Position numbers and translations under genes: made by a program. The notes below the pieces were generated by a model that saw nothing but the letters and a program-made list of their open reading frames with translations, had not been told where the DNA came from and did not search any database. Shown piece after piece: positions 1-5,190 of a DNA stretch of 8,325 nt. The stretch comes from Acidobacteriota bacterium (GTDB lineage: Bacteria; Acidobacteriota; Terriglobia; Terriglobales; Acidobacteriaceae), in NCBI GenBank assembly GCA_003225655.1, contig QIAW01000244.1, forward strand, positions 1-8,325. Direction: 5' to 3'. How positions within the stretch are numbered: the stretch's first letter is position 1; each line of letters begins with the position of its first letter.

Positions 1-2
1 CT

Positions 3-428
3 CGATCACTCACATCCTTGGCAAGCCAGAATACTTCTCTGGCCTTGAGTTACGACGCTAGATCGAGGATTTCTGCGATTCAAGATCAAAGCGGAAATAA
101 GATGCTCTACGAATACGATGATGTTGGGTACCTGTCCAAGGCTACCGCAAGCAAGGGATTTGTGACCACCTATGAACATGCAGGTGACGGCCATTCTTTT
201 AACGTTTCGGTGGCAGATAAGCGCCATTATAAGACCACAATCTTTGCCGCCGAATTCGATAATGGCAATCGCATCCTGAAAGCTGCAGTGCCCGATGAAG
301 GCGTTTATCGTTTTCAATACGGGCTGGTAGGCAATGAAGTAGAATCTGTCCTCGTGACTTTTCCCGACAACAAAAAACTCCGCATTCGTTTTCATGGCGA
401 TTCTTACGTCGCGCATTCAGAAAACTAA
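3..428 (+). CDS. YD-repeat (RHS-like) protein, C-terminal fragment
   Basis: The reading frame is open from the window edge and ends at TAA 426-428, so this is the 3' part of a longer gene; the TTG at 18 is not needed as a start. Two tandem YD repeats are visible at about 51-170: the first begins YDARSRISAIQDQSG, the second YDDVGYLSKATASKG, each closing with YEY or YEH. The remaining ~80 residues are beta-rich and polar (VYRFQYG, LRIRFHG). YD repeats form the beta-sheet shell of RHS and teneurin-like secreted or surface proteins. No polymorphic toxin domain, DPxG cleavage motif or immunity gene follows, so this end looks like a plain YD-repeat protein and not an RHS toxin. By eye the fragment is less GC-rich than the downstream genes, which would fit acquisition by transfer. 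Family assignment is good; the overall function is unknown without the upstream part. Confidence 0.72.
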   Translation, partial: RSLTSLASQNTSLALSYDARSRISAIQDQSGNKMLYEYDDVGYLSKATASKGFVTTYEHAGDGHSFNVSVADKRHYKTTIFAAEFDNGNRILKAAVPDEGVYRFQYGLVGNEVESVLVTFPDNKKLRIRFHGDSYVAHSEN

Positions 429-546
429 TTTTGGCCTCACTCCCATACAGGTCCGATTGCTCTGTTAGAATCTGAAAGTTTTCTTGGTAGTGCAAATTCA
501 AGATGCGCGCTTTTCGTGAGAATCAGCACTTGGAAAAAGTTTCTCC

Positions 547-1354
547 ATGGAAATCAAAATCGTAGGCATTCTGGGCGCGGGCACCATGGGCAACGGCATT
601 GCCCACGTCTTTGCCAAAGCCGGCTTCAACGTGGTTTTGTGCGATGTCGAGCGGCAGTTCCTCGACCGCGCCTTGCAGACGATTGCCAGGAACCTGGAGC
701 GCGAGGCGGCCAAGAACAAGATCAGCGCACAGGAGCGCGACGCCGCATTGCAACGTGTTCAGGCAACGACCGAACGCTCTGCGCTTACAAACTGCGATCT
801 CATGGTGGAGGCAGTCACAGAAGCTCTGTCCTCCGGATGTAATTCTTGCCTCGAATACTTCCTCCATCTCCATCACCAAGCTCGCCGCAGTAACGCGGCG
901 GCCCGATAAGGTGATCGGGATGCACTTCTTCAATCCCGTGCCGGTGATGAAGCTGGTCGAGGTGATCCGTGGGCTGGCAACATCGAATGAAACCTTCGCC
1001 ACTATCAAGACGCTGACCGAAAAGCTGGAGAAGACCCCGGTGGAGGTGAACGACGCGCCCGGTTTTGTCTCCAATCGCGTGCTCATGCCGCTGATCAATG
1101 AAGCTATCTACGCGGTCATGGAGGGTGTGGCCACGGCTGAGGCGGTGGATGAAGTCTTCAAGCTGGGTATGGCGCATCCCATGGGCCCCCTGACGCTGGC
1201 CGATTTTATCGGCCTCGACGTTTGTCTGGACATCATGCGCGTGCTGCACTCGGGTCTCGGTGATCCCAAGTATCGTCCGTGTCCTCTGCTCATCAAGATG
1301 GTGGATGCCGGATGGCTGGGGCGAAAGAGCGGAAGAGGATTCTACCGATACTGA
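547..1354 (+). pseudogene. hbd: 3-hydroxybutyryl-CoA dehydrogenase, broken by ~41-bp internal deletion
   Basis: The intact enzyme would oxidise (S)-3-hydroxyacyl-CoA with NAD(P), as in beta-oxidation or butyrate/PHB metabolism. Frame 1 (547-822, 92 residues) carries the Rossmann start with GAGTMG at residues 10-15 and runs to DLMVEAVTE. From 824 the next frame continues LCPPDVILASNTSS, then GMHFFNPVPVMKLVE (catalytic His), APGFVSNR, HPMGPL and GWLGRKSGRGFY, to TGA 1352-1354. Clostridial Hbd has about 14 residues between the equivalents of EAVTE and LCPPD; they are absent here. The pieces sum to 92+176=268 residues, and adding 14 gives 282, the usual family length. The frame change equals a loss of 2 mod 3 bases, which fits 41 bp exactly. 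As written the product stops at 907-909 after 120 residues, with no catalytic domain. The ATG at 547 fits the family N-terminus; the ribosome site is weak. An assembly error is the main alternative. Confidence 0.85.
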
Positions 1355-1416
1355 CGAAGTACGAAGTAAGAAGTGCGAAGTAAGAAGTTCGATTTACGAA
1401 TTACGATTGACGATTT
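1354..1416. repeat. Heptad array, left arm of inverted element
   Basis: Nine consecutive 7-bp units can be read from 1354: acgaagt, acgaagt, aagaagt, gcgaagt, aagaagt, tcgattt, acgaatt, acgattg, acgattt. The consensus is close to acgaRKt. The first base is the last base of the hbd stop codon, so the array abuts the gene. Segments of it pair with the right arm at 1493-1548. Confidence 0.75.
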
Positions 1417-1492
1417 TTTTGAAGTAGCGCTGTTTTAATTTTTTTGAAAATTCTCAAAGAAAAATTATCTTTCTTCCTGTCTACTCGCAAAC
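1417..1492. other. AT-rich core between inverted heptad arms
   Basis: About 76 bases rich in A and T runs lie between the two arms. There is no ORF, start site or terminator with convincing features. A short agtag (1423-1427) can pair with ctact (1481-1485), nested inside the arm pairing, and aaaga/tcttt could form a small inner hairpin. Its role is unknown. Confidence 0.5.
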
Positions 1493-1548
1493 CGTAATTC
1501 GTAAATCACAAATCGTAAATCCACAATTCATACTTCGAAAATCGTCAA
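1493..1548. repeat. Heptad array, right arm (reverse-complement type)
   Basis: Eight 7-bp units can be read: cgtaatt, cgtaaat, cacaaat, cgtaaat, ccacaat, tcatact, tcgaaaa, tcgtcaa. They are the reverse-complement type of the left arm. Exact matches between arms include a 15-bp inverted repeat (1391-1405 with 1493-1507) and an 11-bp one (1407-1417 with 1538-1548). A cgaagta of the left arm also matches tacttcg at 1531-1537. The arms therefore match in several registers, not as one simple hairpin. Confidence 0.75.
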
Positions 1549-1601
1549 CCGAACTTTGCCACCAGCTCCACGCTTTTTGAAGATCAGTCTGACCTGTGCT
1601 G

Positions 1602-1628
1602 TTAACCAATCTGTTACTACCCTAGAAC
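1602..1628 (+). promoter_or_regulatory. Weak candidate promoter for the yycJ-like gene
   Basis: TTAACC (1602-1607) and TAGAAC (1623-1628) resemble -35 and -10 boxes, each matching 4 of 6 sigma-70 consensus bases, but the 15-bp spacer is short. It would give a leader of roughly 20 bases before the ATG at 1654. Chance matches of this quality are common, so this is only a pointer. Confidence 0.2.
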
Positions 1629-1653
1629 GCTAATTCCCGCTATTCTGCGTGCA

Positions 1654-2466
1654 ATGGTCCGTGTCACCGTACTGGCGAGCGGCAGCAAGGGTAATAGCGC
1701 AGTGCTCTCCTCTTCGACCACGCGCATCCTGGTGGATGCCGGTCTTTCCTGCCGGGAAATCCTCAATCGCATGCGGCAGGCGGGAGAAGAGCCTGAGTCA
1801 CTGAGCGCAATCGTGGTCACGCATGAACATTCCGACCACATCAGCGGACTCGGTGTACTGTCGCGCAAGCTCAAAGTGCCGGTCTACATCACCGGGCCCA
1901 CGCACAATGCGTGGTTTCGCCTGATCAAGCACGAGGCCAAACGCGCCGGAGAAGAGGCGCGTGATCTGGAGCGGCGGCAGTTTTTCCAGGCAGGCCGCAG
2001 CTTCCAGATTGGCGACGTAGCCATCATGCCTTTTACCATTCCGCACGATGCCGCCGACCCTGTGGGCTTTACCTTCAAGATAGAGGGGGTGAAGATCGGC
2101 ATCGTCACCGACCTGGGATACATGTCAGCCAACGTGAAACAGCACATCGTTGGCTGTGATGTACTGATGATCGAATCAAACCACGACGTGGAAATGTTGC
2201 GCGTGGGGCCTTATCCCTGGTCGGTGAAGCAGCGCATCGCCTCGCGCACGGGGCATCTTTCCAACGAGGCTCTCGCAGAATTTTTCAGCAACGATTATGA
2301 TGGAGGAGCGGAGTTCGTAATCCTGGCGCATATCTCGGAGCAGAATAATCATCCCGAGAGAGCGCGGGTGGTGGCGGAGCAGGCGCTGGGCCGGCACGCC
2401 AGCCTGTTTCAACAGCGTCTGCTGCTGGCCTCACAGTCCCAGGTTCTGGGACCGGTGACCCTGTAA
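1654..2466 (+). CDS. yycJ: YycJ/WalJ-like metallo-beta-lactamase-fold hydrolase
   Basis: This 270-residue protein has the metallo-beta-lactamase fold typical of the YycJ/WalJ group, cytoplasmic metal-dependent phosphodiesterases reported to act as DNA exonucleases in Firmicutes. It opens VTVLASGSKGNSAVL, the usual N-terminus of the group. The metal-binding HEHSDH is at residues 57-62. Likely further ligands or active-site residues are His131 (IPHDA), Asp153 (VTDLGY), the group-specific IESNHD at 173-178, GHLSN near 200 and LAHISEQNNHP around 224-234. Length fits the family at about 260-270 residues. The ATG at 1654 was chosen because it places the conserved strand directly at the N-terminus, though no good ribosome site precedes it. 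The next gene follows 36 bases downstream on the same strand and may be co-transcribed. No WalKR two-component genes are near, so a cell-wall link should not be assumed. The exact substrate in this organism is unknown. Confidence 0.85.
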   Translation: MVRVTVLASGSKGNSAVLSSSTTRILVDAGLSCREILNRMRQAGEEPESLSAIVVTHEHSDHISGLGVLSRKLKVPVYITGPTHNAWFRLIKHEAKRAGEEARDLERRQFFQAGRSFQIGDVAIMPFTIPHDAADPVGFTFKIEGVKIGIVTDLGYMSANVKQHIVGCDVLMIESNHDVEMLRVGPYPWSVKQRIASRTGHLSNEALAEFFSNDYDGGAEFVILAHISEQNNHPERARVVAEQALGRHASLFQQRLLLASQSQVLGPVTL

Positions 2467-2502
2467 ATCCCCGGGAGCCGAACTGCAAGGACCATTGATT
2501 TC

Positions 2503-2940
2503 ATGGGAAAGCACAAATGCATTGACCGCGTAGTGGGGCGCATCCTGGCGGGATGGCGCTATGACATCAGCGGGATTGTGCCGGAAATGCGCGGCGATTA
2601 CGAAGAACATCTGGCCAAGTGCCCGCACTGCCGTTCCAAGCGCGTGCTGCATCGCGTGATTGACTTCGGACTCATCACCATCGCCACCATTTCCGCCGGC
2701 CTTTTTCTGATTGCCTTCAGCCTGGTGCGCCATTACTCGCCCAGCCATGTGGTGATTCTCGAAGTGATCGCCCTGGGCGGCTTTCTGTTCTCCAGCCTGA
2801 TGTGGATCATCGTGGCCATCGCCACTCCCGTGCCGGTCATGCTGCTGGGCGCCGCCAAAGAGGGCGCGCGGCGCGTGCATGAGCGCCTGCCCCAGGAGAT
2901 CCGCGAGCGCATCCCCATCAAGCCGGGCTCCGACGTTTAA
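2503..2940 (+). CDS. Small membrane protein with N-terminal zinc-finger-like motif
   Basis: This 145-residue protein has a cytoplasmic-looking N-terminus with HLAKCPHC (His36, Cys40, Cys43), which is the HxxxCxxC pattern of zf-HC2/anti-sigma zinc fingers; Cys6 or His4 could complete a metal site. Two hydrophobic segments follow, at about 55-75 and 83-116, the second ending near TPVPVM. The C-terminal tail of ~28 residues is charged, with RRVHERLPQEIRERIP. Anti-sigma factors of the zf-HC2 type usually have one membrane span and an adjacent ECF sigma gene; neither holds here, so that role is only a possibility. The ATG at 2503 has a distant AAGGA (2489-2493) upstream. The gene lies 36 bases after the yycJ-like gene and is probably in its operon. 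No specific function can be assigned. Confidence 0.7.
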   Translation: MGKHKCIDRVVGRILAGWRYDISGIVPEMRGDYEEHLAKCPHCRSKRVLHRVIDFGLITIATISAGLFLIAFSLVRHYSPSHVVILEVIALGGFLFSSLMWIIVAIATPVPVMLLGAAKEGARRVHERLPQEIRERIPIKPGSDV

Positions 2941-2945
2941 AAGCA

Positions 2946-2977
2946 GTTTCAAGTTTAGAGTTTCAGGTTTCAAGTTC
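2946..2977. repeat. GTTTCAA heptad array left of the S23 gene
   Basis: The units read GTTTCAA, GTTTAGA, GTTTCAG, GTTTCAA and a partial GTTC at a strict 7-bp period. The array starts 5 bases after the stop of the zinc-finger gene and ends 11 bases before the S23 start. Reverse-oriented units occur at 3374-3401. Confidence 0.75.
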
Positions 2978-2978
2978 T

Positions 2979-2984
2979 GGAGGG
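2979..2984 (+). promoter_or_regulatory. Shine-Dalgarno site of the S23-type gene
   Basis: GGAGGG lies 4 bases before the ATG at 2989, the best ribosome site in the window. It fixes the start of the broken S23-type gene, which is otherwise too short in frame to stand out. Confidence 0.6.
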
Positions 2985-2988
2985 ATCA

Positions 2989-3341
2989 ATGGGACATTCA
3001 TATGCCGACCTGAAGGGCTGGCAAAAAGCTATTGATCCGGTTGCAGACGTATACAGACATACCAAATCATTTCCAAAGGAAGAAATTTACGGGCTGACAT
3101 CGCAATCAGACGTTCGGCGGTTTCGGTTCCGTGCAATATCGCTGAAGGGCAAGGGCGTCTGACGCGCGGTGAGTTCAAGCAGTTTCCAGGCCAGGCCCGA
3201 GGTTCGCTCCTTGAATTACAAACACAGATTACTATCGCCAAGAAACTAGCTTCTCTGGATGAAGCAAGCACTTCCAGCTTGATTGAATGTTCCGCGGAAA
3301 TACATCGCATGTTGAATGGGCTTCTTCAATCCCTGAACTGA
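2989..3341 (+). pseudogene. S23/four-helix-bundle protein gene with one-base frameshift
   Basis: Translation from ATG 2989 gives MGHSYADLKGWQKAIDPV, then VYRHTKSFPKEEIYGLTSQ, the classic opening of the 23S rRNA intervening-sequence (S23, four-helix bundle) family. This frame stops at 3160-3162 after 57 residues. From 3105 the neighbouring frame carries the rest: IRRSAVSVPCNIAEGQGR, LTRGEFKQFPGQARGSLLEL, then ITIAKKLASLDE, up to TGA 3339-3341. Adding one A in the short A run at 3104-3105 (CAA ATC instead of CAATC) restores a single reading frame of 117 residues, the normal family size. The family forms a small cytoplasmic helical bundle; its function is poorly known, and many copies are chromosomal and not inside rRNA. 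It has a strong ribosome site and is bounded by oppositely oriented heptad arrays. A one-base assembly or sequencing error would look the same. Confidence 0.85.
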
Positions 3342-3373
3342 ACGGCACTCGTCGTTCGCCGAACTCTTCAGCT

Positions 3374-3401
3374 CGAACTCGAAACTTGAAACGCGAAACT
3401 T
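3374..3401. repeat. GAAACTT heptad array, reverse-oriented, touching DinB start
   Basis: The units read cgaactc, gaaactt, gaaacgc, gaaactt at a 7-bp period, the reverse-complement type of the array at 2946-2977. The last unit ends at 3401, directly before the ATG at 3402, so the repeat takes the place where a ribosome site would be expected. Confidence 0.7.
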
Positions 3402-3805
3402 ATGTCGAACTCTCACCCCGCCGTCGTCCGTATCCAAGAACTGCACAAACAGGCTTTCGAAGGTGGGGCGTGGCATGGGATAGCATCTGGGAGATCGTGC
3501 TGCATATTGCCGCATGGCAGGATGCGGTTCTGAGGCGGCTCAATGGAGAGGCAGTCGATCTAGACGGTGATCAGGACTGGCCGCCGGTGAACGATATCAG
3601 CGAAGGGGCATGGGATGAGGCCATCGAACGGCTCAAAACCGGGCACAAGAAGCTGGCGCAGAGAATTGCTGTGCTCACCGATGCCGATCTGCTGAACAAA
3701 GTCCCGGGCCGCGACCACACCGTCTATATGACCGTGCATGGGCTCATTCAGCACAATCTGTATCACGCCGGGCAGATTGCCATTCTGAAAAAATCTGAAA
3801 GATAG
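3402..3805 (+). pseudogene. DinB_2-family protein gene with internal deletion
   Basis: DinB_2 proteins are small four-helix bundles with a three-His metal site, some of them thiol-transferase-like; most have unknown roles. The frame from ATG 3402 reads VVRIQELHKQAFEGGAWHG, the usual family N-terminus. At about 3479 the continuation moves to another frame: SIWEIVLHIAAWQDAVLRRL, DWPPV, then GRDHTVYMTVHG and IQHNLYHAGQIAILKK, ending TAG 3803-3805. The retained metal-site candidates are His of VLHIAAW and the HxxxH of HNLYHAG. In relatives roughly 20-25 residues separate GGAWHG from SIWEIVLH; they are missing, so a deletion of about 60-75 bp (1 mod 3) is inferred. An open frame starting at 3287 covers the 3' part, but its first ~65 residues come from the S23 gene and the repeat read out of frame. 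As written no full DinB fold can be made. No ribosome site is seen. Confidence 0.8.
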
Positions 3806-3873
3806 TTTCAGGCTTCCGCTTTCCCCCTGCGTCTCAGCAGTTTTATGCTTTTGCTGCTCAAAACTTGAAACTG
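3805..3873. repeat. Degenerate inverted heptads in the DinB-pyrD gap
   Basis: The left part reads GTTTCAG, GCTTCCG, CTTTCCC (3805-3825), starting on the last base of the DinB stop codon. The right part reads aaaactt, gaaactg (3860-3873), ending 3 bases before the pyrD stop codon. AGTTTCA at 3804-3810 pairs exactly with TGAAACT at 3866-3872. A 5-bp AGCAG/CTGCT (3836-3840, 3854-3858) lies inside. No U-tract follows on either strand, so a standard terminator is not supported. Confidence 0.5.
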
Positions 3874-3876
3874 CAC

Positions 3877-4992
3877 TTAGGTTTCCAACCCGCCGATCAG
3901 GTCGGTAATTCTCTCCACGCGGTGCTCGATGCACCAGGCGCGCACGCCTTCCACGATTTTTTCCGTGGCGCAGGGGTCCCAGTAATTGGCGGTGCCAACT
4001 TGAACGGCGGCGGCGCCGGCGAGCATGAATTCAATCACGTCTTCGGCGGTCGAGATGCCGCCCAGTCCGATCACGGGGATATCCACCGCGTGCGCCGCCT
4101 CATAGACCATGCGCAGGGCGATGGGCTTGATGGCGGGGCCGCTGAGGCCGGCGATGATGTTGGAGATGCGCGGTTTGCGGCTTTCAGCATCAATGGCCAT
4201 GGCCACAAAAGTGTTGACCAGCGAGATGGCATCGGCGCCGGCGTTTTCCGCGGCGTGCGCCATGCGGGGAATGCTGGTCACGTTGGGCGAGAGCTTTACG
4301 ATGATGGGCCGAGGCCCGGCAGCATTCTTGGCGGAAACAACCACTTCTTCCAGCAGCACCGGGTCGCTGCCAAAGGTAATGCCGCCGTGCGAGGTGTTGG
4401 GGCAGGAGACATTCAATTCGTAGGCGACAATACCCTCGCCTTCGTTGAGGATGCGAATCACGGCTTCATAGTCCTGGCGGGTGTAGCCGAAGACGTTGCA
4501 GATCACCACCACGTCTTTTTTCTTGCGCAGCAGGGGAAGCTTTTCTTCCACAAAAGCGCGGGCGCCTATGTTCTGCAGGCCGATGGAATTCAACATGCCG
4601 GCTGCGGTCTCAAAGATGCGTGGCGGCGGATTCCCAGGCATGGTTTCGCGCGACAGGCCTTTGCTGACGAAGCCGCCCAGCTTTTCCAGGCTGACGATGT
4701 CTTCAAACTCAATGCCATAACCAAAGGTGCCGCTGGCGGCAATCACCGGGTTCTTGAGCTCGATGCCTGAGAACCTGATGCTCAAGTCGGGGAAGGGACC
4801 GCGAGCTGGGTTGGGTCTGGCAGCCGACTTGTTCACCTGCGTGACCGCTGGGAGCGGACTTTCAGGCTGAGCAGCGGGCTGATTCACGGTCGCCGTCGCA
4901 GGTGCGGCCGCCGGAGCAGCAGCGGCTTCCGGTTGGGGCATTATCTTCTTCACTTTTGTCTTCGTTCTCGTGGTGGTGGAATCGGCGCTCAT
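3877..4992 (-). CDS. pyrD: Dihydroorotate dehydrogenase (class 1B-like catalytic subunit)
   Basis: PyrD oxidises dihydroorotate to orotate, the fourth step of de novo pyrimidine synthesis, in the cytosol with FMN. The core starts near residue 68 (PDLSIRFSGIELKNPV) and includes ASGTFGYG (86-93), the FMN-proximal SKGLS (110-114), GMLNSIGLQN, and ELNVSCPNTSHGG with the catalytic-base Cys197. A Cys base, not Ser, marks class 1. Late motifs are IVKLSPN, SLVNTF, GLSGPAIKP, IPVIGLGGI and AVQVGTA. The core of ~304 residues fits the family, but ~67 residues rich in Ala, Pro and Thr precede it. The ATG at 4992 has GGAGAG 12 bases upstream; an in-frame ATG at 4941 (Met18) is an alternative start, still leaving ~50 extra residues. 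Class 1B enzymes usually pair with PyrK, which is not present here, so the electron acceptor is unclear. The gene stands alone on its strand. Confidence 0.93.
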   Translation of the reverse strand: MSADSTTTRTKTKVKKIMPQPEAAAAPAAAPATATVNQPAAQPESPLPAVTQVNKSAARPNPARGPFPDLSIRFSGIELKNPVIAASGTFGYGIEFEDIVSLEKLGGFVSKGLSRETMPGNPPPRIFETAAGMLNSIGLQNIGARAFVEEKLPLLRKKKDVVVICNVFGYTRQDYEAVIRILNEGEGIVAYELNVSCPNTSHGGITFGSDPVLLEEVVVSAKNAAGPRPIIVKLSPNVTSIPRMAHAAENAGADAISLVNTFVAMAIDAESRKPRISNIIAGLSGPAIKPIALRMVYEAAHAVDIPVIGLGGISTAEDVIEFMLAGAAAVQVGTANYWDPCATEKIVEGVRAWCIEHRVERITDLIGGLET

Positions 4993-5190
4993 GCTTGGGC
5001 GAATCTCTCCGGGTCAGTTTTTGTGAGCTGAAGCGGCACGTACCGTAAGTATATGCGTTGCCGCGCAATTTTTTCTTGCATTGCCGGCTGCCGGGAATAG
5101 AAAATGACGGCAACTCAATTTCTCAAAATAGCGGCAACACCCAGGGAGAACTTTGTCTGCCCCGGGTTTTCCGCAGAAAACAGGTGATCG

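Noticed and set aside
3..428. RHS toxin C-terminus with immunity gene
   Set aside because: The repeats run almost to the stop codon with no variable toxin domain, and no small immunity-like gene follows.
523..1098. Minus-strand open frame of 191 codons opposite hbd
   Set aside because: No recognisable motif, and the conserved protein signal is on the plus strand.
599..1354. Open frame of 251 codons that a gene caller would report as an hbd-like gene
   Set aside because: Its first 75 codons are the wrong frame of the Rossmann domain; real protein similarity begins at 824.
1354..1548. CRISPR array or factor-independent terminator
   Set aside because: Repeat units are only 7 bp with no spacers, and the inverted arms are far apart with no compact GC stem followed by a U-tract.
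2431..2973. Minus-strand open frame of 180 codons opposite the zinc-finger membrane gene
   Set aside because: It is His/Gly/Asp-rich shadow sequence; the plus strand has a coherent finger plus two membrane spans.
3287..3805. Open frame of 172 codons that a gene caller would report
   Set aside because: Only the part from about 3479 is DinB_2 protein. The first ~65 codons cross the S23 gene and a repeat array in the wrong frame, so the apparent N-terminus is not real.
3865..4770. Open frame of 301 codons on the plus strand, antisense to pyrD
   Set aside because: It is Gly/His/Asp-rich low-complexity sequence produced by reading the GC-rich pyrD gene backwards; pyrD motifs on the minus strand are unmistakable.
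5048..5103. Promoter-like boxes between pyrD and the secreted-protein gene (TATACT on the minus strand at 5053-5048; TTGCAT and TAGAAA on the plus strand at 5076-5103)
   Set aside because: The minus-strand box has no matching -35, and the plus-strand pair matches only 3 and 4 of 6 bases.
5104..5187. Short upstream open frame of 27 codons ending just before the GTG of the secreted protein
   Set aside because: No ribosome site or recognisable peptide; probably chance.
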